A stretch of DNA of 64,000 nt, from contig LNGK01000016.1 of assembly GCA_001510575.1 (NCBI GenBank), positions 248,001-312,000 on the forward strand, given 5' to 3'. The DNA comes from Knoxdaviesia capensis (lineage: Eukaryota > Ascomycota > Sordariomycetes > Microascales > Gondwanamycetaceae). The notes beneath the pieces are model-generated. The model worked only from the letters and a program-made list of their open reading frames with translations. It searched no databases and had not been told where the DNA came from. A program made the position numbers and the translations under genes. Position 1 is the stretch's first letter. Each line of letters opens with the position of its first letter. Below, piece by piece: positions 11,431 to 24,290 of the stretch.

Positions 11431-12516
11431 TCAGTTGCCCAGGCGCTTGCGGAGGCGGAGCTCGCGGGCTTCCTCCTCCTCCCGGCGGCGGCGCTCCCGC
11501 TCAACGTGGTGGTTCAGGTTGCGCGACGAGATCTCCAGGTCGCGCAGCTGCTCGGTCAGGCCGCCGACGTTGGTCGACAGCTCGACGGCCGGGCGCAGGA
11601 ACGGGGCGGAGGTGCCGGTGCCAGTGCCGGCAGCGAGGCCGGTGGCGCGGCGCGGCGGCGGCGACATGGCGGCGGGCACCAGTTTGCGCTTGCTGATCTC
11701 AGCGTTGGCGGCGGCGACGCGCACGCGCTGCTCGGCCTGGCGCTGCTCCTCCTGCTGGCGGGTCCGCGCGGCGTCGCGCTCCTGCTTGTGGCGGATGGCG
11801 TCGGCGTCGAGCTGGCGTTGGCGCCGCTCCTCCTGCTCGCGCTGCTCGCGCTGCTCGCGGCGGGCGATGTGGCGGCGCTCGCGCTCCTGGCGATGGCGGC
11901 TGCGCAGCTCCTCGTCGCTGGTGGCCGACGAGTGGCTGCTGTAGTATGACGAGGCGCTCGAGCCGTTGCGGCGGTGGCCCGACGAGGCCGAGGCCAGCGA
12001 GGCGGGCGACGAGGTCGGGTTGCCGCTGATGACTTCGATCTGGAAGCGCTGGCCGCGCACGCGGTCTTCGACCGTTACCGGCCGCGAGCCGTCGGCGCGC
12101 GACGACGACGACGACATGCTGTAGCGGCGGGAGCCGTCGCGCGGCGAGGGCGGGGCGGTGCGCGGGCTGCTCGAAAAGCCCTGGCCCTGGCCCTGCGGGG
12201 GAGTGCGCGGCGACGCGGACAGGTGCTGCTGCTGGTGGCGGTCGCCGTCGACAGGCACGTACGAGTGGCGGTTGGAGCGCGAGCCGGCCGAGCGCGTCGA
12301 CAGCTCCGAGTCGGTTCCGGAGGTGTAGACGGGAGTGGGCGGGTACAGCGACGACGACGACGACGGCGGCTGCTGGCGCCCGGTGTGGTCGTAGATGTGG
12401 GCGTCCTTGCAGACCACCTCGCCTTTGGCGATTGAGCGGCTGCAGTGGCGGACGGTGCGGGTCTCCTGCGAGCGTCCGTCGCGGAAGACCTCGCTGGTAA
12501 TGTCGATGGTGCACAT
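11431..12516 (-). CDS. Conserved Ser/Arg-rich coiled-coil protein, unknown function
   Basis: Single-exon protein of 361 aa. The start is placed at ATG 12516-12514 because the protein then opens MCTIDITSEVFRDGRSQETR, a recognisable conserved-looking N-terminus (Cys2, then RHCSRS). The upstream in-frame extension to 12615 only translates a CA-repeat leader. Domains: a short Cys-containing N-terminal block (residues 1-45), a disordered Ser/Pro/Gln-rich centre, then a highly charged Arg/Glu/Gln coiled coil (roughly residues 205-275) and a final Arg/Glu helix ending RLRKRLGN. No enzyme motif is present. The leader on the minus strand is almost pure CA/CT between 12517 and 12570, and a TATA-like CATATATAAC lies at 12717-12724. 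Many Sordariomycetes have a similar hypothetical protein; I do not know its role. Confidence 0.75.
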   Translation of the reverse strand: MCTIDITSEVFRDGRSQETRTVRHCSRSIAKGEVVCKDAHIYDHTGRQQPPSSSSSLYPPTPVYTSGTDSELSTRSAGSRSNRHSYVPVDGDRHQQQHLSASPRTPPQGQGQGFSSSPRTAPPSPRDGSRRYSMSSSSSRADGSRPVTVEDRVRGQRFQIEVISGNPTSSPASLASASSGHRRNGSSASSYYSSHSSATSDEELRSRHRQERERRHIARREQREQREQEERRQRQLDADAIRHKQERDAARTRQQEEQRQAEQRVRVAAANAEISKRKLVPAAMSPPPRRATGLAAGTGTGTSAPFLRPAVELSTNVGGLTEQLRDLEISSRNLNHHVERERRRREEEEARELRLRKRLGN

Positions 12517-13900
12517 GGTGAAGTGTGAATGTGATGTATGTGTGTGTGTGAGTGTGTGTGAGTGTGAGAGTGTGAGTGCAAACAAGAGACAGAGAAAGAG
12601 GCGATCAAGCCCCAATCACCGAGTGGGAGTTGTAGGTAGGTGGTTGTATGCAAATGAGGTGGAAGATGGGAGTCACAAAGACAGGGAGAAAAAAAAGGAG
12701 GGCGGCGGGCGGAAGTTATATATGTAAAAGATGTGTGTGCACGGCACAGGCCAAAATTTTTGGACAGGGGGTGTAAAGGCGCAGGAAAAAGAGAGGGTAA
12801 AGATAGTGGAAGAGCAGACGCGGGTGGCAGAAGAAAAAATTTCGTCAACCCTGGTCGTCGATTATGCTCGTCTGGGTATGGGTCTGAAGGGTCGAGCTTC
12901 CAGGATGATCTGAAGGACGAGAAAGAGACACGGAAGAGAAGCACAGAAGAGAAAGCACACGATGAGGCCGAGTTGAAATATTAATTCGAGTTCGATCAAA
13001 GGGAAGCGTCGAGGTGTCCGGAATGTCGAGGGCTCTCAGCAGTGACGGATGCAGACGGCGAGACGGCTTTGTGCGCTGGAATGCTTCGAGGCAGATGAGA
13101 CAGCGAGACAGCGAGGCAGAAAAATTGTTTGCTTCGGGAAAGTCGAAAGGGAGACTGGGAGCCGTGGAATGCAGAGCGGAAGAGTGATAGTCAAGGGATG
13201 ATATAGAGAGCAGAGATGGCGGAGATAGATTGATGTTTTTATATTGAGGTTGGAGACACGGAAGCGGGCGAGCCGGGTGAGAGGTTGTTATAGGTGAAGC
13301 TGGAGTGGATCGATGGACTCGGGGTGTTGGAGTGAGGGACGACGACAGCGAAGATGGATGAAGTTGATGGTAATGAAGAAGAGAAGAAGAAGAAGAAGAA
13401 GAAGTGAAGTGAAGAGGATGGCGAGAAGAGGTGGGACGCAGAAGACTATATAGGATGTGAAGGGGGTGGACGCTGAGGGTGTATGGACTGTGTGGAAGGG
13501 TAGGGCGTGCGGACAGTCAACGATCGATATGAAGAGATATCACCGATGTGCGGATGAATGAACAGGAGAGAAGCGATGTGATAGGAAGAGCGAAGGTTGG
13601 AGAAGATGAAGATCGAGAACGAGGAATATATACAGAACGGAGGAAACACACTTACATCAAGTAGCTTCAGGCGGCAGCAGCGACAAGATGCGTGTAAGTG
13701 AAGGAAAGAACGACTTACAACCCATGCCTTCCAAACTGGAGAAGGGAGGGGGTGGACACAAGGGGTGGAGACGGGGGGTGGACAGGTCCTTTCCAGGACT
13801 TGGGGGGGNGGGGGGGGGGTGCACACAAAACTGGAAATTTCAAAAAAGAAAGTGTGTGTCCTGGGCCCCACTGTGTGCTTCCTTCCTCAGCCAAGGTGAA
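12517..13900. other. Upstream region of the coiled-coil gene
   Basis: No gene seen. On the minus strand this is a long CT-rich promoter/leader. It contains a CA/TG repeat (about 12537-12575), a TATA-like box at 12717-12724, GAA triplets at about 13379-13404 and the poly-G run with an ambiguous base at 13809. Strong purine/pyrimidine strand asymmetry runs to about 13.7 kb. Confidence 0.5.
13802..13819. other. Poly-G run with ambiguous base (assembly uncertainty)
   Basis: About 18 G residues interrupted by the only N of the window, at 13809. The run length is unreliable and any frame crossing it is meaningless. Confidence 0.95.
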
Positions 13901-16900
13901 CAACCCAGACCTTGGGATGGGCCACGGACACAGAGTGACTCTGGCTGTAGGTACTCCGGCGCGGACGGCCAGAGGCAAACGGTACTCGGCGGGCCGGTAG
14001 CCAGCCGGGGTCCAGTTTGGCCTTTGTCCTTCGTGGTGTGTCGTGGAGACTGGCCGGCAAGATTGGACGTATACGGTCCCGTGTATGGACGTGAATGACC
14101 GCCAGGAAGGAAAAAAAGAATTGCATTTGTCGACGGAATCAAAGAGCCAATGGCCACTCCGACCACGGCAGGACGGATGGGCACGACCTCTTGCTCAACA
14201 AAGCAAGAGCGTGGCAACTGACTAACGCCGGATGAGACTTTTGCCGGGCCACGATACAGCGCTGGGGTTAGGGTTCCCAAGTCCTGAGTGTCAGTCGTAT
14301 GCTGCATGGTCCTCCACCAGACAAAATGGACTTTCAGAAACGGGGGATGGGACCCGGGGACCAAGCATGTGCAACTACAGTACACAAGTGCAGGTGATTC
14401 TTATCCAGAAGATACAGTACGTTGAAGCGAATTGGCCAGATACGAGGCCCAGCCTGTGATAGGGCAATTCCAGAGGGGACTGGCTTCTGCCTAACTGGAG
14501 AGGACCATTGAATGCACCACCACGACATTGCGGTGTGAGTGGTGGTGTTCCTGGAAAGGGAATTCTCGCCGGCGAGAGCACAAAGAGCAAAGGACTGAAC
14601 GAGAACACGAAAAGCAAAGTACTGTACAGAGGGCAAAACTGTGTATACACGTCCAGGCTGATTTTTGGTGGTCACACAACAACATTCCCAGGGTTTTGCT
14701 TTGAATTCTGCCAGGGGCGCAGCTGTGGGCAGTTTGCGGGTGGTGAATGAGCGAACACTCACTGAACAGAGAGGGAGCCAACCGCTAAACCGCAAATTGA
14801 CGCCCTCTGTCCAGTGACGCCATGACGGGGGGATGTACCCCGGCCACACGATTGTGCGGGGAGAGTGACTTTGGGATATGTGTGTGAGTGTGTGTGGGCT
14901 GCCAGCCCTGGCTGGGGCTTGTTCCAATGCTCCTGGAGTTATGACTGGCTGCGCCTTGCTGCGAGGGTTCGGTTCTCCTCGCCGTGAGTGTGTGAGTGGG
15001 TGAATGTGCAAGATTACCTGCTGCGAGTGGTTCGCCCACCGGTTCACCTTGCCTTTGGGTCATTCGGCCACGCTTTCTGCGGCCTGGCCGGCCGTTCCGG
15101 CGTCTTCTGGCGCCGACCCGGGCCAGCCTACATCCGCGACCTGTGGACAACGCAACACGACCGCGCGCCAGCTGGGTGGGCTGGAGTCCGGCCATCTTTT
15201 GTGTGTGTCTGTTTGTAGAACCGGCAGATATCACGAGGCCACGGAAATTAGGCATCACTCGTGGTCGGCCGGCATCGACACACACCCGGCCGGAATAGCG
15301 CCCTCGAGTAGTCACGGCCTGGGTGGCCGTTGTCGTCAACGAGTCAGGGCCACCGCTATGATCTGAGACCCTCATTCCAGACCCGGTGATGTGTGACTGA
15401 CTTCCCCGAACAGCGTTAAACGAAAGGGACAAGAATGAATGCCCTGCCTCTAGTGGATGCTCGGTTCTGGGACTAAACAGCCAGATTCCAGCGGGACTCG
15501 CTGCACTAAAGCATCCAGGAACGTCAGGTCCCACCAGGGACGTACCTCTGCTGCACTGCGTACGACATCGTGCACATCTCAAAATCAATAGGCTTGTCAA
15601 GAGATTAGTAGGCTTGCCCACAAGCCATGTCAGATTTTAGTGCGGTCTCGAGCCTGCTGGAGGCCAACCACTGCTCCGGTCTGCTGCAACAGGACGTCCT
15701 GGTCGAGAATTTTGCACTGCCATCTGGTGTTCTGACATGCTGGAGGGCCCGACGGACATACCGTTGGCGATATTACTGCGCGTTGAGAGGCCGCTGGCTG
15801 CCTGTATACACCGTCACATTGTGGTGTTGACGTCCCCTGTTGTAGCCCTCCAACGGGCGATCAACCCTAAACCCTCCCAGCAGGGCCCGTCTTCCCTCTT
15901 CGATGCACAAAATTACTCTGCATTTTGCGCAGTTGTGCCCTCTCCCTCTCTCACCCTCCAGTGGCGGCGCACACAACAGCGTAATATTGAACACAGCAAG
16001 AAACAGGCCCCCCTAGAGATGTCAGAGAGGGAGCCCACCAAACTTCTTTTCACCTCCCGTATCAATGCCGTGTCAGAAGATACAGAGAGAAAACTAGCCC
16101 AGCCCAGCCCAGGACAAAGAGCGCCCCCCGTCCGATATCAGCCGACACCACACCCCCCCAGAAGAAACTTTCTCTTTCTCGCTGGCGCAACAGGTCCTCC
16201 TCGAAGCAGCCCAGACATATATCTATTTTTGCCTACTGGACTGCCTGCATGGGTTTGGCCACCAACCCCTGCGGACAACGTCTTTTCTGTGTGATGTTGA
16301 TGCGATGGGCTGTTTGTCCTTTTTGTCTTCTTCTTCTTTCATCTGTTTGTTCGATGTTTCCTGTCCTTCCTTAATCTGGGCCCTGCACGGTCCCCAAGAA
16401 CTCCCACGACTGGCCGTGGGGTTCCGAAAGCTCCTGCGGCCTGCCATGCGAGCACGTACGGCGGCAAAATGTCAATGCTATCAGTCGATAAACAGACGAA
16501 GCTTTATTTTTATCGTATCCTAGTTTTTTCAGTAGACCCGAAAAACAGGGAAGAAGACAGGAAGACCAGAACAGCATCCTTCTCGATTGCTGGTTTCAGA
16601 GCCGGCCCGCCAGGCTGGCCGGCCACCACCTCGAACCAACACTGCGTGAGGAACCTGCACAGCTGCAGATTTTCCATTCTGCAGCCACAAATACTGCAGC
16701 AGGATACGTAGTTAACGAACCGTAGAACATGCACATCCAGTCCCAGATTCGCTGGCGGGCGTTATTCCCCAAAGGATTCCTCCACTGAACCGTGCTCCTG
16801 TCCGCTGGGAAAAAGAGTCTTCTCCACATTGACGACAGAGTTTCACGAGGCGCGAATGCCGTTGTGAGCAGGGACGGACCCTGCGAGTTGAGTTTGTTGG

Positions 16901-18223
16901 ACGGCCCTGCTAAACGATCATCCACTCTAAACGATCATCCACTGAACAAAATGCAAAAAAGATATCCAAGACACAAGACGAGATCCCCACAAGGCAGAGT
17001 CCAGTCGCCACCACCGTGGGATACACTTCTCCCCCCCGTCATGGCGTGTCTCACAGAAGCAGGCCATTACAAGGCAGCAGGGAGAGGGGGGAAAATACAA
17101 AAAATCCGGCGCGCAGGATAAATGAATTGCCAGGAAGCTTAAGGCTGGACTATGATGCTATCCCCACCCATTGATTGGTCGGAGAGGGGGTGTGCGGCCA
17201 GATGGCGAAGCGGAAGAGCACGGGGTGATGTCGTCTAATGCGCGCACGGCTAATGGGTGGAAGAGTTCTCGGGAAATACATTTTTCTCTCCTCCCCTACT
17301 CCAATGGGCCAGCCGAGGGAAAAAAAACCCCCACCCTGGAGAGCACGTACAGATTCGACAATCACCGGACAGGACGAGAGAAACATTGATCCGTGGACAA
17401 AGGGCACACCTGAGATGCGGAAGAAAGAAACAGCACCCTGGGCCACACCATGGACACTCGCCAGCCCAACCAATCAGCCGGTCCACGACCGTGGCCCACA
17501 GATAAAACCCGAAAGACTCCCATGCACTTGCGGATGGATTGAACGGGTCCCCCCGCCGAGAGAGGCCGATTGACTCACACCTTCGCGCTGACACACAGCG
17601 CTGCTGGCCCCCCTCCCAGTCACGAAAAGTCTCCCGACCGAGTGAGGACAGGAATGTCCCACAGCCTAAGGCACGCCGAGCACAAACTTGGGCTAGTCTG
17701 GGCCATGCAGAGCCGTACATATTGCTGCTGCAGCACCACCGTGACCTCCACTATCCACACAACAGGAGATGTGAGGTGTGGTCTGTCCCGACTTCTGGAG
17801 TCTGATTGGGTCTTGGAACCCTGGGATGGAGTGCGGGAGGACGGGCGAAAGAGGGGTGGGCCGCAGGCAATAGTCAATGCAAGAGATAGAGAAAGAGTGT
17901 GGTTCAGTCTCGCTTTTGGTTGTAGAAAGGTGGCTTTTCCCTTTTCCAACATGTACCGGCTCTCGATCTGGACTTGAGGACCCAGGCTGTGCCAAGGTTC
18001 CATGTAGCCTCCAACGTCAAGAGACCCTAAGGACCCGTGTGCTTGCTTGTGTGCGTTGACTGACTCACCAGCCGTATGCCTTCCCTAGAATCAACACAAC
18101 CAGCCTAGCCCCAACGCCCGGTCCCCATCGCTATCTGCCCATCCGTATCTCTCTTTCTCTCTCCCCCGGCCAGCAGCGGAGGAAGAGGGGTGCACCGGCT
18201 GCCAATGCGGGCTGCCTGGGTGG

Positions 18224-18249
18224 CACACACACACACACACACACACACA
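18224..18249. repeat. (CA)n microsatellite
   Basis: Perfect alternating CA/AC run of about 26 nt. Similar runs lie at 20730-20763 and 25199-25229 in the same gene-poor block. Confidence 0.9.
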
Positions 18250-20729
18250 TGTTGGATGAGTGGGTTTCTCTGGCTTTCAGCGCTGACGGTCGCTGCAGAT
18301 ACCCACTGTGTGAGCAGTGCAGGCGGCCGCCCCCTGAAAGTTGGGACAACGGCGCACAGTCAGAAGCTAAAACAGACAGAGGCTGTTAGGCAGCACCTGG
18401 CAGGAGTGTGTACGATCGGAGGTGTTCTACTGGACAAAAAGAAGGAAGATACTTCGCGTTGGGGGCCTTTGGAGGGCCGCCTGCTGTGGGTGCTTGGACG
18501 ACCGCCCATATCGGAATTTCCATCCCGAGAGGAGGGCGCCGGCCGGGGGGTGGCACCTGTGGAAGGAAGAGGACTCCCGGCGTTGGTGGGCCGGTGAGAT
18601 TTTGATTAAGAGTGTCGAGGGCTGCCTAGAATTAGGGGGAATTGATTGCTGAGACTTGTCAGATGAGTCGTCAAGGCAGGTGATTGGATTTTCTGTTCTG
18701 TTCTGTTCCATCCAGGCATGCTCAACCACGGCGTACACCCTCTTGTCACCCCAACCTGGCATTTCATCCACGGAGGATCTGACGATAGCGGCGGCAGTTT
18801 ACTCAGGGAGGACCGGCAAGGGGAAGTTTGCAGAAAATGATAGAAGCGAGCAGGGAGGGAGGATAAGCCTGCCCGACGAAGGGACACACCCATCCATCTA
18901 CGCATACTGGAATGTGTGTAATATACTATCTCCAAGGGTTCTTAAGGGAAACAGATAAAAAGAAAATTCGCTATCCCGGCCAAGCAAGGGCAGGAATTAA
19001 AGAAAAGCACTATCAAGGGATGTCGTCACCCGCCCGCCCGCCAGGGAGAAAAATCGCAAACAAGCAGAATTTAAGTCAACGAACAAGCAAGCATGCTCCC
19101 TTCCACCTGATTGCGCCAATTGGCGATCTCCAGGGTGTGGGCGTGTGGGCTGGACAGGGAAAAAAAAGGAAGAAAAAAAAGACAAGAGGAAAATCCGCCG
19201 GTTCTGGAAACTAGGCGTCAGGGAGATTGAAACAACTTCACTTCCTTTGCTGCGGATACAGTTTGCATGAGCACAGCGATATCCCCGACAGCCAAGCCCA
19301 GCCCTAACAAACGCTCCACCGAACGTCTTCCCAAAGAGACCCGTCGATCCGCCTCCAGGCATACACATTGGCTTTTTTCGTCGTTCGAGCGAATCACACA
19401 CCGTTGCCGGCCCTTGGACGACATGTCGTCGCCTTCTCCCGTACATAAAATGTAACGGGTTTGGCACGTAATAAGGAGACAATAGCGGGGAGGAGTGAGG
19501 GGGCGGTTCGGGGGCCGCCAACGTCTGCATTCTCGCCAATGAGGGGGCCGAAGAGCAGAAAGTCACGAGAAAAAGATGGACTGCTGCCTTGGGAAGTGTT
19601 TCTTGTCTCCGTCCTCACTGCAACAGAAACACGGAGTGGGTGGGTTGTGCATGTGGCGAACGCTGGGGGGATGCAAAGTAGTTTCGCTGAACAGAAACGG
19701 CCAAGCCATGGCGCCGTTATCTGCAGGTTTGCCTGCAGTAGTGGGCAGCAGAGCAACAGACTACTGCACGCTCGCCGGACGATTCAGGAAATTCGTCGGT
19801 CGGCATGCGGGACCGAGCCAGCAGAGTCAAGTGGCTGCAGTAGGCCGCTGGGTATGACTCCCCTCCGCTAGACCCGTAGACTAATGACTCTGATGTGATG
19901 ATGTGCTCTTCGCGTAGATACGGACAGTCGGTAGATACCTAAACCGCCGTGGGGAGCCGAGTCGAGGGTTTTGATGGCCCCCCTCTGGCGTCCGCCCTCC
20001 AGATCATGCTTCGGCTTCCCCCCGCCGCGCACCGCTCTCTTCAGGGCGTGACCGGGGTGTCCGGTGCGCTGTGCACATTCAAAACCACCGTATGGATGGA
20101 CAGACCAGACGTCGGTGTTCTGGACCGCTCTCTGGACGAGACTCACGCTGGAACCCTAACTAACCCTTCCCGGGCAACGGGGCGGAGCCCGGTACCAGTG
20201 AACGGCGTTCCCGCCGCATGTATCATGTGTCCACCTCCTGGTGAGGTCCACCCATCACTTCACGACAAAAGCGGGTCTTGGGGGCCCACGGTACTCGTCA
20301 GTCCCTACGTACAGCACTGTAATTCCCGTAGCAGGGAGAGGAGACACGTTGGAACGAGAGGAGGGATAAAGGAGATGACACGCCTCAGGTTCCAGCCGGG
20401 CAGCAGAACCACAGTCGTTCGGCGACCGCGATGCAGAATGACACGGTGGAGGGCAATGGACTGTGGATAGGGCACTGGCGGGTGGTGGAGATCCGCAACG
20501 CTGAGAGTTGTGACTGATTTACTGTACATCAGAGTGGGTGCTGCTGGTCGGGGATCTCCCATGCTCGCTGAAGGGCTCGCTGAGCTACTAACGGGGGAAC
20601 TGCAAGGGAGCGAACACTCGTGAATGATGGCTGGGGGGCCAGAGAGCCGGCGGCACACGATATTGCTCTATCAGCATAGCGAGATGAAGGGACAGCGAAA
20701 AAGTGCCTGCTCGATGCATCGTGATCGCG

Positions 20730-20763
<34 letters not shown>
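20730..20763. repeat. (CA)n microsatellite
   Basis: Perfect alternating CA run of about 34 nt, the longest simple repeat in the block. Confidence 0.9.
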
Positions 20764-20766
<3 letters not shown>

Positions 20767-23552
20767 GAACCCAGCACCGAACAATCCACACCGAATCGCC
20801 CAGCAAGGTTACGGCCAAGACAACACGAGCCCTGGTGCGACGCATCCCTCCCCTAAAATCTCACATCTCTGGCGTTGCGTCCCGCTGCGCCACAGTTCAA
20901 ATACACAGTCACCGAAAAAGAGATTGATAATCGGGCCCAGGAAACACTTTTGTTTGGGTGCTGGCTCAAGACATACCGCCGCTGCCCTTGCATATCTGGT
21001 TCTATTTGCATTTTTTTTTTTTTCGCTGAGTTGTGGCCAACCTGGGAAGACACACGCCCCCTCCCAATCCTCCAACCCTAAGTGTCCTCCCAGCTTTGCC
21101 TGCTGACCCCTTCCAGCCGAGCTTGCGCGGTAGATGCAGGTAGTCTGCCACCCGCACTCTCTCCGGCCTGCGCGATCTGCTACGGTGGCGGGGGCCAGTA
21201 GCAAGTGATGAGATGGATGGATGGAACGATGGATGGCGGGAGGGGGGAGGGAGAGGGCGGGAGAAGATTTGGGTTTGAGGTAGGTAAAAAGAAAAAAAAA
21301 AGATAAATAACCCACATTCCTTGAGGATAACGGGGTGAGAGCCGCCACCACTCCATGCCACCGCCAAGTTGGCCTCCCCCCCGAACACAAAGGACGCGAG
21401 ACTGTCGTGTCTGACGCTCTTTCATCTGAAGTGAAGGCTTTGTTTATGCTTCCGGCTGGTGCCCTCCCTTGTTTGCCTCATTTAGACGCCGTGCGAGACC
21501 TTCCGACGTCTTCTCTCGAACCTGTTTCACGGCCGCGTGGCGATCCAGCGACATCGTCTGTGATACGGCGAAGGAGCAGAGTTGAAACATTCATCAAGCA
21601 CAGCAAAAAACAGCCCCAAGACAACACAGTCGCGTCTATCCACGCTCCTTTCGACGTCGTCTCCAGATAAACCTCCACTGCGATGCAGCCACTCTGAAAC
21701 AAACCCCAAGTGGCGAGACCACCGCCCGGCCAAGAGCCCGCGAGAGTCTGATTGTAAGGCTGGCCTATCGCAGCGGGTGCTCGCGAATCCCAGGAATGTG
21801 GTGGCCTGGGCCCTGGCCTGGGTGGCCGATTCTCCAAAAATTGATCAGAGCGCGCCTACTGAGGGCAAAAAGACAGAGCCGCGTTGTCGAGCAAAAAATA
21901 CGGTGTGTCTCCGCACATCCTCCCAAAAGGCGGCTGTGCACCAGAGATGTATCCGGACATGGCCGGAAGACGCAGCCGTCTGCCCCAGCCAGAAGTTGGG
22001 TACTCCAGTGTCTATCCATAGAACTGAAAAACACGGCCAGTGGCTGCGGCCTCTTCCCCCCCAAACTGCCGACCAGGTCTCAGATCTCCCCAACCACCTG
22101 CAGGTTATTGGCTTCCCGTTTGTTGTTTCTGGAGGGCCGGAAGAAAAGGGCCACAATGCGTGGAGATACATAATGTCGTAGGATACCTGAGTGTATGCGC
22201 GAGTAGTCTCCATTTCCGAGCTGGCTTGCATTTTTGACGCGACTTTACCTGTCCGAGTTGAATCTGTCTGTTGTGTTTTCTTTGCCGCGCTGCTTGGGAC
22301 GAGGTTCTTGGTCTCGCTGTTTCGTCTATTCTTAGGCACAAAGACGTGGAATGAGCAATCTTAAGAACACTCTTTTTCGCTTCCTGTTAGGATCTGGTGG
22401 CCGTGCTCGCGTGCGATGCCTGTCTTCTTGCCTCGAACACCCACACCTCGCGATTTGAAATCCAGAGTGTGAAGCACCGGTTTGCCGTGCCAGACGAACT
22501 TTCGCATCCTCCCTCCTCACGTGTTCTGCTAGACGATGCGGCTTTTCTTATATCCATAGCCGCGCCTGGATAAGAATAGGACGCGACATACACATCTCCC
22601 AATGGCAAATCTGCTGCCAGGGCCCAAACCCTGTATCCCTCCCTCCCCTGGGCTGAGAGGCAAAGATCGCCGGACACTCTAACAGCCCTACTGCTATCAT
22701 GCGTTAAAGCACAAGAGTTCTGGTGAGGATGGGCCTGTCACGGGTGTGTCAAGCATGGTTCTGGGGATCGCCGCCGACGTTCAGGGCTCTCTTCTCCCGC
22801 CTAAAATCCCACTCCAGTACACTGTACCAAGGACCAGGAACACTATACTGCAGCCTGCCAGCCGTGACACTCACTCTAATTTGGAGTGGCGAAGCGCGTC
22901 TGTATCTGTGGGTGTCACGCTGCCCTCCGTAATTTGTCCGCTCTAGGGAGCTCAACCCTCTTCTGCGTATCTCGCACGGTTCTATCTTTGGAGGAGGGAC
23001 ACTATCCTCGCGGATCGCGACTCTTCCAGGAGGGCCTTTGGTGCTCGCCGACCCAACACACTGTAAACGGGCTGCTCGTTTCGGAATCTCGGCCAAACTC
23101 CGCGTCTACACAGCCCAACCACGCGTTCTCTATGCGATGCTGAATCCTTCGAGAGACGCTGGTGGTCAGGCTGAAGCAGTCCATTACCGGGGGGACGCCA
23201 TGGCCCATGCCATAGTGTGCTGGGGGCTAGAAGATACGATTCACAGGATTCTCTCCAGATTGAATGAATGGGACCTTCGTGAGAGTGCTCCTTCGATTGG
23301 CTCAAGAATATCTTTTCGACTATTGGGTTATTTGGGTCGGCCGGTGATAAACTCTCTAATTGAGGCCCAAGCTGGAAGAACTCGCCATGCTCCTGGTAGA
23401 GATGTGCTTGCGAAGTGTTGTTGAACTCGGCCACCGTCTTTCCGTTCGATACCGTCTTTCTATCCGAAACCGCTTGCAATCAGTCTTCCCTTGTTCTTGT
23501 CGACATACCCACGCTGGTGAGTTTCTCTTCATCGGAGCCCGTTTTGATGTTA

Positions 23553-24290
23553 CTAGTTTGAGATCACCGCGCTCGTAACCTGTCGAGATGATCGAGAGTG
23601 TTGACCGGTCAGCGGCGCTGCCGCAGCGCACTCGATCACGGCGTCGATCTGCTGGGGGAAGTTTGAACCCTGCGTGCAGACCCACCACCGGCACCGCCAG
23701 AACCGCCCCGGCGGAATATCCCCCGATGTTCCATCTAGCACTTCGGGAGCTCGGGCCAGTTCACGATACATCGCAGCCGTCGAGGCGGCGCACTGCTTCC
23801 GGAGGCGTGACGTGTTCGAGGTGTGCTACGACGCCGTTGATCGTCGCGATCATTTCGGCGGCAGCGAGTCTCTCGTCAATAGGGACGAGGCTAGGCTTAA
23901 CGATGGCTAGCTATGTGGTCCTGGGCTGGGCCTTCACGGCGCCGTCTTTGCATCTGGGCCGGTAGTTGCTGCTCGGTCGTCAGGCCCTTGGGTTGCCGGG
24001 CTACTAGATTTGCGTGCGGCCTTATCGAAGTCGAATGCACTCGCTTCGGCCTAGTCGGCGGCGATGTCGGGGTTGACGATTGAGTACAAGCACTTTGGGG
24101 CTCCCAAACGGGTGGAGAACGCCCAGGTTGATAGTCTCTGTGGGTATCGGTATTCTAAAGTGTGCTGGCAGGCATGTTGTCTAATGATACGTACATGATA
24201 CGCATAGTCGATGAAGAGTGAATCTCCCAGTAATAGAGGTCCGGCTTGTGGTTTTTGAACGCGGGCCGGTGCTTCTTAAATGGCCAGTCT
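23553..24290 (-). pseudogene. Degenerate protein-coding tract, family unknown
   Basis: The minus strand shows several stretches with real-gene codon bias in different frames. An exon-like start near 24290 follows a pyrimidine tract and AG and encodes WPFKKHRPAFKNHKPDLYYW. A plausible GTATCA...CAG intron then leads to a frame containing STRLGAPKCLYSIVNPDIAAD, where codon usage is nearly all C/G-ending. That frame is broken by an in-frame TAG (possibly from CAG) and then TGA. A later frame holds IDERLAAAEMIATINGVVAH and ends in TGA. A third frame, starting YRELARAPEVLDG, runs to 23553. No single set of introns repairs all breaks. I read it as a decayed gene, perhaps altered by C-to-T mutation. 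The family is not recognised; an intact gene with unusual introns is the alternative. Confidence 0.35.

Noticed and set aside
13802..13819. Poly-G run as G-quadruplex regulator
   Set aside because: It includes an ambiguous base and is probably a sequencing-limited homopolymer; no second G tract supports a structured element.
14785..15621. 278-codon minus-strand open frame (and the 237-codon one at 14334-15047)
   Set aside because: No family resemblance, mixed codon usage, and low-complexity segments such as Thr-His repeats translated from TG-rich DNA.
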